Shown here: positions 55,329 to 64,000 of the stretch, in pieces | Numbering within the stretch: position 1 is the stretch's first letter | Layout: each line of letters begins with the position of its first letter | From: SZUA-430 sp034440355 | Lineage (GTDB): Bacteria > Pseudomonadota > Alphaproteobacteria > Micropepsales > Micropepsaceae | Reading direction: 5' to 3' | Length of the DNA: 64,000 nt | Assembly (NCBI GenBank): GCA_034440355.1 | Contig: JAWXBY010000179.1 | Span: 13,794-77,793, forward strand | Notes under the pieces: generated by a model | The model's input: the letters and a program-made list of their open reading frames with translations, nothing else | What the model was told of the DNA's origin: nothing | Database searches by the model: none | Made by a program: the position numbers and the translations under genes

Positions 55329-55914
55329 GTCCCGGTGGCTTAGGCCGTCACGCTATGGGCTGACGCTTGCCAACGGCGTGACGGCGATCCGCGTCGTCTT
55401 GGTGCCTTTCATTGCCATCGCGATGCTCGATAAGCGCTTCGATCACGCGTTCTGGATGATGATCGCCGCTGGTGCGTCGGATGCGGTCGACGGCTATATC
55501 GCCCGGGCGTTCGGGCATAAGACGTTGGTCGGCGCGTATCTCGATCCGATGGCGGACAAGCTTCTGCTGCTTACGACGTTCGGTATTCTGACGTACGAAG
55601 GACATCTGCCGATTTGGCTGATGGGGCTCGTGCTGGCGCGCGATATCGCGATCGTCGTGACCGTTGCGGCGTTCACGTTGATGAAGCGTCCGGGCTTGCG
55701 GATGCAGCCGCTGTTCATTTCGAAGCTGACGACGTTTGCGCAAGTTGGGCTCGTGCTTGTCGTCGTCGCCAATCTGGCGTTCGCGCTTGAATGGGACGCG
55801 TTGGTGCGAGGTTTCATTTGGGCGGTGGCGGCGGCCACAGCTGCGTCTTGGGTCGCCTACTTCCTTGAAGGATTGCGCGCGTTGCGCACCGCCGAGGCGC
55901 GGCCCTCGGCCTGA
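55294..55914 (+). CDS. CDP-alcohol phosphatidyltransferase family membrane protein
   Basis: The 206-aa enzyme has about five membrane segments and the family motif spread over residues 62-87: SDAVDGYIAR, then GAYLDPMADK. All Asp and Gly residues of the DxxDGxxAR...GxxxDxxxD signature are present, so it should transfer an alcohol onto CDP-diacylglycerol, as phosphatidylglycerophosphate synthase does. Whether this is the main PgsA or a paralogue cannot be told; alphaproteobacteria often have this copy next to hdaA. It overlaps the DUF2066 gene and is six bases before the HdaA gene. Confidence 0.9.
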   Translation: MQPPPQPPRPAESRWLRPSRYGLTLANGVTAIRVVLVPFIAIAMLDKRFDHAFWMMIAAGASDAVDGYIARAFGHKTLVGAYLDPMADKLLLLTTFGILTYEGHLPIWLMGLVLARDIAIVVTVAAFTLMKRPGLRMQPLFISKLTTFAQVGLVLVVVANLAFALEWDALVRGFIWAVAAATAASWVAYFLEGLRALRTAEARPSA

Positions 55915-55919
55915 CGCCC

Positions 55920-56639
55920 ATGTCGCGAACACCGTCCTCTCAATTGCCGCTCGCGTTTGAAGCCAAGCGCAGCTATGCGCGCGACGCTTTCGTGCCGGGG
56001 ATCGCCAACGAGGAAGCGCTGACGTTGATCGAAGCGTGGCCCGCGTGGCCTGGACGAGTGTGTGCCGTGTGGGGCCCTCAAGGCAGCGGTAAGACGCATC
56101 TGGCGGAGATTTGGCGTGCGCTCGCGCAGGCGACAGCCTTGTCCGCGCACGCGTTGACGGTTGAGGCGGTGGCAGATCTTGCGGGCGCCCAAGCCTATGT
56201 CATCGACGACGCCGACGCCGTTGAGGGTGGGCCGGCGCTGTTTCATTTGCTGAACTTCGTCAATCAGTCGGGCGGGTGGTTGCTGATGACGGGGGCCGAG
56301 CCGCCGCAGCGGTGGCGCACCCAGGTTCCCGATCTTCATTCCCGGTTAACGGCTGTGCCAGGCGTTGCCTTGCAGGCGCCCGACGAGGCGCTGATTGCGC
56401 GGGTGCTTTTGAAGCTTTTCGGGGACCGGCAGCTTAAGCTTCCCGAAGCCCTGATCGATTATCTTGTTCCCAGGTTAAGGCGGTCGTTTGCCGACGCCGA
56501 ACGGATCGTCGTTTTGATCGACACGCTGGCGCTGCAACAAAAACGTAATGTTTCCGTGGAGATCGGAGCGCAGGCCCTGCGGCTTTTGGAGGCGGAGCAG
56601 GGCGGCGGTTCGGCTGACAACGGAGAGGGTTTGGTCTAG
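55920..56639 (+). CDS. hdaA: DnaA regulatory inactivator HdaA-like AAA+ protein
   Basis: The 239-aa protein starts with the clamp-binding peptide QLPLAF (8-13) and has a DnaA-type AAA+ fold: Walker A GPQGSGKTH (52-60), VIDDAD (94-99) and the sensor region AERIVVLIDTLAL. Hda binds the DNA-loaded beta clamp and stimulates ATP hydrolysis by DnaA, so resetting initiation. The C-terminal part lacks the DnaA DNA-binding domain, as expected. Its position after the CDP-alcohol transferase gene and before ppk fits alphaproteobacteria. Confidence 0.92.
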   Translation: MSRTPSSQLPLAFEAKRSYARDAFVPGIANEEALTLIEAWPAWPGRVCAVWGPQGSGKTHLAEIWRALAQATALSAHALTVEAVADLAGAQAYVIDDADAVEGGPALFHLLNFVNQSGGWLLMTGAEPPQRWRTQVPDLHSRLTAVPGVALQAPDEALIARVLLKLFGDRQLKLPEALIDYLVPRLRRSFADAERIVVLIDTLALQQKRNVSVEIGAQALRLLEAEQGGGSADNGEGLV

Positions 56640-56693
56640 GGTCCGGGCGCGAAGATACCCGCGTTTTCACTGGGAAAAGTAAGTCACGCGTCG

Positions 56694-58928
56694 ATGGATA
56701 CCACCTCACCCAAGCGCGAAGCCGCTGCGACCGCCGCCGCCACGCCCTCATCGCCGGCGCCGCGTCAGTCACGCGCCGCCAAGACCATCGACCCCACGTC
56801 GAAAGACCGGCTGATCAATCGCGAGCTCTCGTGGCTCGCCTTCAACACACGCGTTCTCGAGGAAGCGAAGAACGAGCGGCATCCGTTGCTGGAACGTTTG
56901 CGTTTCCTGTCGATCTCCGCCGCCAACCTCGACGAGTTCTACATGGTGCGCGTCGCCGGCCTCAAAGGCATGGTCAACGCGCATGTGGCGACGCTGTCGG
57001 ACGACGGGCTCGGACCGCAGCAGCAGCTTGACGCAATCAACGCGACCGCGTCGGACCTGATGTCGGAGCAGCAGCGCACGTGGCTCAATCTGAGCGCTTT
57101 GTTGCGCAAGGCGGGCGTTGCCGTGGTGGAGCCAAAGGAGCTCACCGACGCGGAGCGGCAGTGGCTCGACACCAAATTCATGACGGACGTCTACCCGGTG
57201 TTGACGCCTCTCGCGATCGACCCGGCGCATCCGTTTCCGTTCATTCCGAACTTAGGCCTTGCGCTTGCCTTGCATCTGAAGCGCAGCGATGGGCGCGAGA
57301 TGGACGCGCTGATACCAATCCCGGGTCAGATCCCGCGCTTCATTCGCCTGCCGCAGCCGCCGGCGAACGGCAGCGCGGTGCCGACGGCGCGCTTCATGAC
57401 GCTGGAGAAGGTGATCGGCGAGTTTATGGATCGCCTGTTTCCGGGTTACGAGGTCCTGGGCAGCGGATCGTTCCGTGTGCTGCGCGACAGCGATATTGAA
57501 GTCGCCGAAGAAGCCGAAGATCTCGTGCGCTCGTTCGAGGGCGCGCTGAAACGGCGCCGGCGCGGCAGCGTGATCCGCCTCAAATTCGAGGCGTCGATGC
57601 CGGACGAATTGCGCGCCTTCATCACCGATCAGATGGAGTTGATCGGGCGCGAGCCGGTGAACGTCGAAGGCATTCTGGGTCTCGCCGATACCAGCCAGCT
57701 CATCATCCACGAACGGCCGGATTTGACGTTCAAGCCGTACACGGCGCGCTTTCCCGAACGCATCCGCGAGTTCAACGGCGATTGCTTCGCCGCCATTCGC
57801 GCGAAGGATCTCATCGTCCATCACCCGTTCGAGACGTTCGACGTCGTCGTGCAGTTCCTGCGCCAAGCGGCGGCGGATCCGGAAGTGTTGTCGATCAAGC
57901 AGACGCTCTATCGCACGGGCAACGATTCACCGGTGGTGAAAGCGCTGATCGAGGCGGCGGAAGTCGGCAAGTCCGTGACCGCGATCGTCGAGTTGAAGGC
58001 GCGCTTCGACGAAGCGGCAAACATCCGTTGGGCGCGCGACATGGAACGCGCGGGTGTTCAGGTCGTGTTCGGTTTCATGCAGTTGAAGACGCACGCCAAG
58101 CTGTCGCTGGTCGTGCGGCGCGAGAGCGGGGGTTTGCGGACCTACACGCATTTCGGCACCGGCAACTATCATGCGGCGACGGCCAGGATCTATACCGACC
58201 TGTCGCTGTTCACGGCCGATCCGGCGCTGGGGCGTGACGCGGGGCGCGTGTTCAACTTCATCACGGGGTACGCGGAGCCGTCTCATCTCGAGAAGCTGAC
58301 CGTTTCACCGCTCAATTTGCGTGCAACGCTGCTTCAACACATCAGCGACGAGATCGCTCACGCCAAGGCGGGGCGGCCGGCGCAGATTTGGGCGAAGCTG
58401 AACGCACTAGTCGACTCCAAGGTGATTGACGAACTCTACCGTGCAAGCCAAGCGGGCGTGAAAATCGAACTCGTCGTGCGCGGCATTTGCTGCTTGCGGC
58501 CGGGCGTTCCCGGCTTGTCCGAGAATATCCGCGTCAAGAGCATCGTCGGCCGGTTCCTTGAACACGCGCGTATTGTCTGTTTCGGCAACGGCAACGGGTT
58601 GCCGCACCCGGACGCGAAAGTGTACATCTCCTCCGCCGACTGGATGCCACGCAACCTCGACCGCCGCGTCGAGGTTCTGGTGCCGGTCGAGAACCCTACG
58701 GTTCACGAGCAGGTGATGGGCCAAATCATGAATGCAAACCTGCGCGACGTCGCGCAAAGCTGGTATTTGCAGAGCGACGGCAAGTACGTTCGCGCACCAG
58801 GTTACGACGCGCCGGACGCACTGAGCGCGCACGACTACTTCATGACCAACCCCAGTCTGTCGGGCCGTGGTACAGGCTTGACCAAAGGCAAGGGCAAAGC
58901 GGTGCGCAGCCGCTCGAAGGGTCAGTAA
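56694..58928 (+). CDS. ppk1: Polyphosphate kinase 1
   Basis: The 744-aa enzyme makes polyphosphate from ATP. The N domain opens INRELSWLAFNTRVLEEA; the head and catalytic domains follow. The catalytic histidine region has H467 (KTHAK) and H486 (YTHFGTGNYH), and H624 (LEHARI) supports the C2 domain. The residues fit the PPK1 family rather than PPK2. The extended N-terminus (first 35 residues, Ala/Thr/Pro-rich) is family-variable. It is followed six bases later by the ppx/gppA gene, the standard ppk-ppx pair, although here transcription order is ppk first. Confidence 0.97.
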   Translation: MDTTSPKREAAATAAATPSSPAPRQSRAAKTIDPTSKDRLINRELSWLAFNTRVLEEAKNERHPLLERLRFLSISAANLDEFYMVRVAGLKGMVNAHVATLSDDGLGPQQQLDAINATASDLMSEQQRTWLNLSALLRKAGVAVVEPKELTDAERQWLDTKFMTDVYPVLTPLAIDPAHPFPFIPNLGLALALHLKRSDGREMDALIPIPGQIPRFIRLPQPPANGSAVPTARFMTLEKVIGEFMDRLFPGYEVLGSGSFRVLRDSDIEVAEEAEDLVRSFEGALKRRRRGSVIRLKFEASMPDELRAFITDQMELIGREPVNVEGILGLADTSQLIIHERPDLTFKPYTARFPERIREFNGDCFAAIRAKDLIVHHPFETFDVVVQFLRQAAADPEVLSIKQTLYRTGNDSPVVKALIEAAEVGKSVTAIVELKARFDEAANIRWARDMERAGVQVVFGFMQLKTHAKLSLVVRRESGGLRTYTHFGTGNYHAATARIYTDLSLFTADPALGRDAGRVFNFITGYAEPSHLEKLTVSPLNLRATLLQHISDEIAHAKAGRPAQIWAKLNALVDSKVIDELYRASQAGVKIELVVRGICCLRPGVPGLSENIRVKSIVGRFLEHARIVCFGNGNGLPHPDAKVYISSADWMPRNLDRRVEVLVPVENPTVHEQVMGQIMNANLRDVAQSWYLQSDGKYVRAPGYDAPDALSAHDYFMTNPSLSGRGTGLTKGKGKAVRSRSKGQ

Positions 58929-58934
58929 CGTCAG

Positions 58935-60452
58935 ATGACAAGCGCGACCACCGAGACGGCCCGCCGACCGGCGGGGTCGTCCGTCGGCTCAGGCGAAGCG
59001 CCGTTCGCCGTGGTCGACATCGGCTCGAACTCGGTCCGTCTCGTCATTTACGACCGCTTGTCGCGCAGTCCGGTGGCGCTGTTCAACGAAAAGGCGCTGT
59101 GCGCGATCGGGCGCAACATGGTGACGACGGGGCTGCTCGACGAAGAGGGCAGCGACGCCGCCATCGCCGCGATGGGGCGCTTTCGCGAGATCGCGAGCGG
59201 CGTCGGCGCGCGCATCGAAGCGGTGGCGACGGCGGCGGTGCGCGATGCGAAGAACGGCAACACGTTCGTGGCGCGGGCGCGCGATGCGCTGGGCGCGCCG
59301 ATCCGCATTCTGACCGGCGAGGAAGAGGCGCGGCTGGCGAGCGAAGGCGTCTTGGCCGCCATCCCCGACGCCGACGGCATTGCAGGTGATCTCGGCGGCG
59401 GCAGTCTTGAGCTGGCATTCGTGTCGGGGGGCAAGCAGTCGACCGGCGTGACGCTGCCGTTCGGGCCGCTGCGCCTGATGGACATGAGCGAAGGCAAGAT
59501 CGAGCGGGCGCGTGCGATCGTCGACCAGGGTCTTGAGAAGATTCCGGGGCTCGACAAGCTGAAAGGCAAGGCGCTCTACGCCGTCGGCGGCGTGTGGCGC
59601 AACATTGCGCGCATCCATATGGAAGACGCGCAGCATGAGATCCGCGTGCTGCATCACTACGAGATTTCGCGCGAGCGAGCGGTTGGGTTCGCGAATTTTC
59701 TCTCGGGCCTGTCGCGCCGTTCGCTGGAGGCGATTACGTCCGTCTCGCGCCGGCGCGCGGAGGCCATTCCCTACGGCGCGGTGGTGATGGAGCGGCTGTT
59801 AAAGGCCGCAAAGCTCGATCGGGTCGTGATTTCGGCGTTCGGTTTGCGCGAGGGCGTTCTGTTCGCGCGGCTCGGCGCGGAGGAGCGTGCGCGCGATCCG
59901 CTGATCGCTTCGTGCGAGGATATGGCGACGCGGCTTGGGCGCGATCCGGGCTTGGGACGCGCGCTGGACAAGTGGACGGCGCCGTTGTTTGCCGGCCACG
60001 ACAAGTCGTTCGACCGTCTGCGGCGGGCGGCCTGCTATCTGGGCGATACGGGCTGGCGCGGGCATCCCGATCACCGGGCTGAGCAGACGTTCACCGATGT
60101 GCTCAACGCGCCGTTTATCGGCATCGACCACGACGGGCGGGCGTTACTGGCGCTGACGATGTTCCATCGCTATGGCGGCGAGTACGAGAAAACGATCAGG
60201 CGTATCCAGAAATTTGTCGGCGACGACGCGGCGCGCACGGCGCGGACGCTGGGATTGGCGCTGCGTGCGGCGCTCGTCATGGCGGGGCCGGCGCCGGATA
60301 TCCTGAGTGAAACTTCCGCAAAGATTACGCCGAGTTCGCTGCTGATCACGATCCCGAAGGCGCATCAGGCGCTGGTTGCAGAGGCGATTACCAAGCGGCT
60401 GCAAGAACTTGCAGGCGCCCTCGACCGGACGATGCGGATCGAGTTGCGCTAA
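58935..60452 (+). CDS. Ppx/GppA family exopolyphosphatase
   Basis: The 505-aa enzyme has the ASKHA fold: phosphate-1 loop VDIGSNSVRLVIYD (about 29-42), the phosphate-2 region GDLGGGSLELAF (near 154-165), and a C-terminal HD-like helical domain. It removes terminal phosphates from polyphosphate or guanosine pentaphosphate. Given its place just after the polyphosphate kinase gene, the exopolyphosphatase role is favoured over GppA. ATG 58935 has a short Ala/Thr/Arg-rich N-terminus. Confidence 0.93.
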   Translation: MTSATTETARRPAGSSVGSGEAPFAVVDIGSNSVRLVIYDRLSRSPVALFNEKALCAIGRNMVTTGLLDEEGSDAAIAAMGRFREIASGVGARIEAVATAAVRDAKNGNTFVARARDALGAPIRILTGEEEARLASEGVLAAIPDADGIAGDLGGGSLELAFVSGGKQSTGVTLPFGPLRLMDMSEGKIERARAIVDQGLEKIPGLDKLKGKALYAVGGVWRNIARIHMEDAQHEIRVLHHYEISRERAVGFANFLSGLSRRSLEAITSVSRRRAEAIPYGAVVMERLLKAAKLDRVVISAFGLREGVLFARLGAEERARDPLIASCEDMATRLGRDPGLGRALDKWTAPLFAGHDKSFDRLRRAACYLGDTGWRGHPDHRAEQTFTDVLNAPFIGIDHDGRALLALTMFHRYGGEYEKTIRRIQKFVGDDAARTARTLGLALRAALVMAGPAPDILSETSAKITPSSLLITIPKAHQALVAEAITKRLQELAGALDRTMRIELR

Positions 60453-60552
60453 TTTTCTTGCGCGCATGGTTTGCGCGCGGGCCTTGTCAGGCGGCGCGAT
60501 CGGTTCATACTTCCACTCCATCAAAACAAGAAAATACGGTGGAGACCCCCTC

Positions 60553-60906
60553 ATGAAAGTGAAAGACGTGATGCATCCGGACGCGACGTGGGTCGGTCCG
60601 GAAACGCCGGTGACGCAGCTGGCGGCGAAGGTGCATTCAGGGCAAATGGACTGCGTGCCGATCAGCGAGTTCGATCGCTTGGTCGGCGTGGTGACCGCGC
60701 GTGAGTTGCGGCGGCCGGACCGAGACGGCTTGACGGCGCGCGACGTGATGTCGAAGCCGATCATCTATTGCTATCCGGAAGAGGATGCGGATGACGCGCT
60801 GCACATCATGCAGAAGCATGCGGTGCATGCGCTGCCGGTGGTTAGTCACCAGAAGCGGATCATCGGGACGGTGACGTTTGACGATGTGGCTGGGCGGGCG
60901 AACTAG
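60553..60906 (+). CDS. Two-CBS-domain protein
   Basis: The 117-aa protein is a tandem CBS pair, a Bateman module: MKVKDVMHPDATWVGPETPV, IGVVTARELRRPD, DVMSKPIIYCYPEED, HALPVVSHQKRIIGTVTFDDV. Such modules bind adenosine nucleotides and regulate partner proteins. There is no catalytic fusion. ATG 60553 has GGAG eleven bases upstream. The palindromic element at 60916 follows directly and may end its transcript. Confidence 0.9.
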   Translation: MKVKDVMHPDATWVGPETPVTQLAAKVHSGQMDCVPISEFDRLVGVVTARELRRPDRDGLTARDVMSKPIIYCYPEEDADDALHIMQKHAVHALPVVSHQKRIIGTVTFDDVAGRAN

Positions 60907-60915
60907 CACACATGT

Positions 60916-61070
60916 CCGTCATGGCCGGGCTTGACCCGGCCACCCAGTGCGCGCACGTCGGTGCGCGCTGGAAACGCGCTTCATTCGCCGACGCGACAGA
61001 GAGCTTTGACGCCGCGCAGACGCGCGGCGACTGGGTGGCCGGGTCAAGCCCGGCCATGACGGATTTTTTT
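60916..61070. repeat. Nested palindromic intergenic element with perfect 33-bp inverted repeats
   Basis: The outer arms (60916-60948 and 61030-61062) are a perfect 33-bp inverted repeat. Each arm holds its own small palindrome (GGCCGGG, CTTGA, CCCGGCC). Inside the 81-bp centre are two more perfect 8-bp hairpins: GCGCGCAC/GTGCGCGC at about 60950-60969 and CGCCGCGC/GCGCGGCG at about 61010-61029. A run of at least nine Ts starts at 61064. It is the kind of intergenic repeat that, when translated, gives the 'AGLDPATQ...VAGSSPAMT' peptides often misannotated in alphaproteobacterial genomes. It may also end the CBS gene's transcript. Confidence 0.9.
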
Positions 61071-61085
61071 TTGCGCTATTTGCGT

Positions 61086-62240
61086 TTAGCTGCCTGCCGC
61101 AACGACAACTGCTTTGCGGTCGCGGATGGAGAGGGCTATTCGGCCGTGTTTCAGTTCCAGCGCGGCGTCGCCGAAGATTTCTCGGCGCCAGCCTGACAAC
61201 GCGGGCACATCGGCTTTATCGTCGGCTGCGATTTGATCCAGGTCGGATGAGGACGCGATCAGTTTTTGCGCGACGCCGTGGGCTTCGCATTGGATCTTGA
61301 GCAGTACGCGCATCATGTCGCCCAGCACCGGCGGGATGGCGGGCGGCGGGCCGCGGTCGATGTCGGGGATGGCGGAGGCGGGGAGGGCGAGACCGGCTTT
61401 CACCGCTTCGATCAGGCTGGCGGCGGCGCGCGAACTTGCGAAGCCGCGCGGGATGCCGCGTAACGAGTCCAGGTCTTCTTGGTTCTGCGGCGCTTGCGCG
61501 GCGATTTCGAAAAGGGCTTCGTCTTTGATCACGCGCGAGCGCGGGACGTCGCGTTCTTGCGCCAAGCGTTCGCGCCAGGCGGCGATTTCCATCAGCACCC
61601 CGGTGAAGCGGCGGTTGCCGCCGCGCATCTTTAAGCGGCGCCAGGATTCTTCCGGCTTCAGTTCGTATGTTTCGGGTGCGCGCAGGACGTCGAGTTCTTC
61701 TTCGAGCCAGTGCGAGCGGCCGGACTTGTCGAGTTGGCGCTTGAGCGACTCATACACACGGCAGAGATGCGTCACGTCCGAGAGCGCGTAGTTCAGCTGC
61801 TTGTCGTTAAGCGGACGGCGCGACCAATCGGTGAAGCGCGAGGATTTGTCGATTTGGGCGTGGGCGAGTTCGCGGACCAGCGTTTCGTACGCGGCGCTGT
61901 CGCCGAAGCCGCAGACCATGGCGGCGACCTGGGTGTCGAACAGCGGGGTCGGGATCAGGTGCGCCTGATGGAAGAAGATTTCGATGTCTTGGCGCGAAGC
62001 GTGGAAGACCTTGATGACCTCAGGCTTGACCATCAGCGCGTTGAAGGACGCCATGTCGAGGCCGGGGGCCAAGGGGTCGATGACCACGCCGAAACCGGGG
62101 ATCGCCGCCTGGACCAGGCAGAGTTTCGGCCAGTAGGTCGTGTCGCGCATGAACTCGGTGTCGATGGCGACGTAGGGGGCCTCGGCGAACTTGGCGCAGG
62201 CCTCGACGAGATCGGCAGTCGTGGTGATGATTGTGACCAT
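61086..62240 (-). CDS. rnd: Ribonuclease D
   Basis: The 384-aa exonuclease has the DEDD fold: D27 and E29 in AIDTEF, the second motif VFHASRQDIEIF, and the final Tyr/Asp motif NYALSDVTHLCR, making it a DEDDy enzyme. Two HRDC domains follow, the first in KDEALFEIAAQAPQNQEDLDSLRGI. RNase D trims tRNA 3' ends and other structured RNAs. ATG 62238-62240 was preferred to TTG 62261. It is divergent from aspS by 107 bp. Confidence 0.95.
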   Translation of the reverse strand: MVTIITTTADLVEACAKFAEAPYVAIDTEFMRDTTYWPKLCLVQAAIPGFGVVIDPLAPGLDMASFNALMVKPEVIKVFHASRQDIEIFFHQAHLIPTPLFDTQVAAMVCGFGDSAAYETLVRELAHAQIDKSSRFTDWSRRPLNDKQLNYALSDVTHLCRVYESLKRQLDKSGRSHWLEEELDVLRAPETYELKPEESWRRLKMRGGNRRFTGVLMEIAAWRERLAQERDVPRSRVIKDEALFEIAAQAPQNQEDLDSLRGIPRGFASSRAAASLIEAVKAGLALPASAIPDIDRGPPPAIPPVLGDMMRVLLKIQCEAHGVAQKLIASSSDLDQIAADDKADVPALSGWRREIFGDAALELKHGRIALSIRDRKAVVVAAGS

Positions 62241-62347
62241 TGGTGCGGTGCTATAGCCCAAGATTCGCGCCCTTGACAGGTGGCTCGCGGCAACGCCACA
62301 AGGTTCGCCCTTAAAGCGGCGTTTGCCCGAAACATCAAGGAATTCCC

Positions 62348-64000
62348 ATGCATCGCTATCGCACGCACACCTGCGGCGAATTGCGCGCCGCCCATGTGGG
62401 CTCGACCGTGCGCATCTCCGGCTGGGTCCATCGCCGGCGCGATCATGGCGGGCTCGTCTTTATCGACCTTCGCGACAATTACGGCCTTACGCAGTGCGTT
62501 GTCGAACCCGACAGCCCGTCGTTTGCTGCGGTCGATACGTTGCGCGCCGAGTTCGTGGCGACCTTCACCGGGCGCGTGGTGGCTCGGCCGGGCGATACGG
62601 TTAACAAGGATCTGCCCACCGGCGAGATCGAGATCCGCATCGACGAAGTGACCGTGCAGTCGACGGCGGGTGAGCTGCCGCTGCCGGTGTTCGGCGATCA
62701 GGAGTATCCGGAAGAGACGCGGTTGACGTACCGCTTTCTCGACCTGCGCCGCGAGCGCATTCACAAGAACATCCTGCTGCGCTCGAACGTGATTTCCAGT
62801 TTGCGCCGGCGGATGATCGCCGAAGGGTTCACCGAATTTCAGACGCCGATCTTGACGGCGTCGTCGCCGGAAGGCGCGCGCGACTTCCTGGTGCCGGCGC
62901 GCAATCATCCGGGCAAGTTCTACGCGCTGCCGCAGGCGCCGCAGCAGTTCAAACAGCTGATCATGGTGGCGGGGTTCGACCGCTACTTCCAGATCGCGCC
63001 GTGCTTCCGCGATGAAGACGCGCGCGCCGACCGGTCGCCGGGCGAGTTCTATCAGCTCGACTTGGAGATGAGTTTCGTCACGCAGGACGATGTGTTCGCC
63101 GCGGTGGAGCCTGTGCTCCACGGCGTGTTCCAAGAATTCGCCAACGGCCGCACCATCAACCCCGGACCCTTCCCGCGCATTCCGTATGCGGAGTCAATGT
63201 TGAAGTATGGGTCTGACAAGCCGGACCTGCGTAACCCGATCATCATCGCCGACGTGAGCGCGGAGTTCGCGGACGCGAGCGTCGAGTTCAAGGCGTTCAA
63301 AAGCGTTGTCGCCGGTGGCGGCGTCGTGCGGGCGATCCCCGCGCCAGGTGCGGGATCACAGCCGCGGTCGTTTTTCGACAAGCTGAACGACTGGGCGCGA
63401 GCTGAGATGAAAGCGCCGGGTCTCGGCTACATCACGTTCGAGGAAGACGGCGGGAAGCTTGTCGGCAAGGGGCCGATCGCGAAGTTCATTCCTGAGCCTG
63501 TGCTGGCGCGTATTGCGCAGAAGACGGGTGCTAAGGGCGGCGACGCGGTGTTCTTCTCAGCCGGTAAGGCGGACGCGGCGGCGAAGCTTGCGGGCGCGGC
63601 GCGCATTCGCATCGGCAACGAGTTGGGGCTGAAGGCGTCGCCTTACTACGACTTCCATTTCTGCTGGATCGTCGACTTCCCGATGTACGAGTGGAACGAG
63701 GAAGACAAGAAGATCGACTTCTCGCACAACCCGTTCTCGATGCCGAACTTCGACCATGAGGCGTTCCTGAAGCTAGACGCGAAGGACGAGAAGACGATCC
63801 TCGGTATCACCGCGTTCCAGTACGACATCGTGTGCAACGGAATCGAGCTGTCGTCGGGCGCAATCCGGAACCACAAGCCTGAGATCATGATCAAGGCGTT
63901 CGACATCGCGGGGTATCCGGCGGAAGTTGTCGAGCAAAAATTCGGGGGCATGCTGAACGCGTTCCGCTATGGCGCCCCGCCGCATGGCGGCACGGCGCCG
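62348..64000 (+). CDS. aspS: Aspartyl-tRNA synthetase, 3' end outside window
   Basis: The visible 551 codons, without a stop, cover most of a bacterial class II AspRS. They include the anticodon-binding OB domain (SGWVHRRRDHGGLVFIDLRD), the motif-2 segment (FRDEDARADRSPGEFYQLDLEMSF) and the GAD insertion domain. Motif 3 would lie near the missing C-terminus. About 40-50 residues remain beyond the edge, judged from usual length. The enzyme charges tRNA-Asp, and non-discriminating forms also charge tRNA-Asn; this cannot be decided here. ATG 62348 follows AAGGA. Confidence 0.97.
   Translation, partial: MHRYRTHTCGELRAAHVGSTVRISGWVHRRRDHGGLVFIDLRDNYGLTQCVVEPDSPSFAAVDTLRAEFVATFTGRVVARPGDTVNKDLPTGEIEIRIDEVTVQSTAGELPLPVFGDQEYPEETRLTYRFLDLRRERIHKNILLRSNVISSLRRRMIAEGFTEFQTPILTASSPEGARDFLVPARNHPGKFYALPQAPQQFKQLIMVAGFDRYFQIAPCFRDEDARADRSPGEFYQLDLEMSFVTQDDVFAAVEPVLHGVFQEFANGRTINPGPFPRIPYAESMLKYGSDKPDLRNPIIIADVSAEFADASVEFKAFKSVVAGGGVVRAIPAPGAGSQPRSFFDKLNDWARAEMKAPGLGYITFEEDGGKLVGKGPIAKFIPEPVLARIAQKTGAKGGDAVFFSAGKADAAAKLAGAARIRIGNELGLKASPYYDFHFCWIVDFPMYEWNEEDKKIDFSHNPFSMPNFDHEAFLKLDAKDEKTILGITAFQYDIVCNGIELSSGAIRNHKPEIMIKAFDIAGYPAEVVEQKFGGMLNAFRYGAPPHGGTAP

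Noticed and set aside
60912..61196. Open frame translating to MSVMAGLDPATQ...VAGSSPAMTDF
   Set aside because: It is the palindromic repeat read as protein; no coding evidence, and such peptides are a known annotation artefact.

Overview
The window is 64 kb of high-GC bacterial chromosome that reads as alphaproteobacterial. The best evidence is at the right end, where DUF2066 protein, CDP-alcohol phosphatidyltransferase, HdaA-like DnaA inactivator, polyphosphate kinase, Ppx/GppA, ribonuclease D and aspS lie together. Other alphaproteobacterial hallmarks are a Ku/LigD pair, a glutaryl-CoA dehydrogenase, an RcnB-like protein and a palindromic repeat of the 'AGLDPATQ' type. The order is not certain; a Rhodospirillales- or Micropepsales-like lineage is a guess. 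Two genes run off the ends: an M48 protease on the left and aspS on the right. No phage, IS transposase, integrase or CRISPR array was seen.

Layout. 0-9 kb: M48 protease, a 53-aa membrane protein, a sulfotransferase with a long coiled coil, an M23 peptidase, a DUF1523-like protein, then a ClpB-like ATPase with a dead first ATPase domain downstream of a frameshifted coiled-coil partner. 9-16.5 kb: two divergent c-type cytochrome genes, small envelope proteins, glutaryl-CoA dehydrogenase and a PAS histidine kinase. 16.7-20.3 kb: LigD and Ku, the two-gene bacterial NHEJ system. 20.5-27 kb: small lipoproteins, a tRNA-binding protein, an RcnB/glycine-zipper protein, an FAD monooxygenase and a barrel-OmpA protein. 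27-32.3 kb: a metallo-beta-lactamase-fold hydrolase, then an overlapping operon of secreted alpha/beta hydrolase, ABC ATPase, ABC permease, ECF sigma factor and a membrane protein that may be its anti-sigma factor.

32.3-45.5 kb is the most unusual stretch. Nearly every product is predicted to be exported and has no clear function: a DUF3558-like duplicated protein, a beta-helix protein, a lectin/PAN protein, and a tightly packed four-gene cluster. That cluster encodes a 1212-aa protein with a transglutaminase-like domain lacking its cysteine and a Pro/Ser/Gly repeat, then two paralogous OmpA-domain proteins on either side of a LolA-fold protein. I regard this cluster as the best candidate for an undescribed envelope system.

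45.6-54 kb: tRNA-Thr(UGU), a repeat-rich spacer, a frameshifted MacB/FtsX permease, an RND efflux pair and two conserved membrane or secreted proteins. 54-64 kb: the conserved housekeeping block. Three loci (7.5-7.66 kb, 21.48 kb, 47.14 kb) need single-base indels to read as intact proteins, so either the assembly carries indel errors or these genes are decaying.
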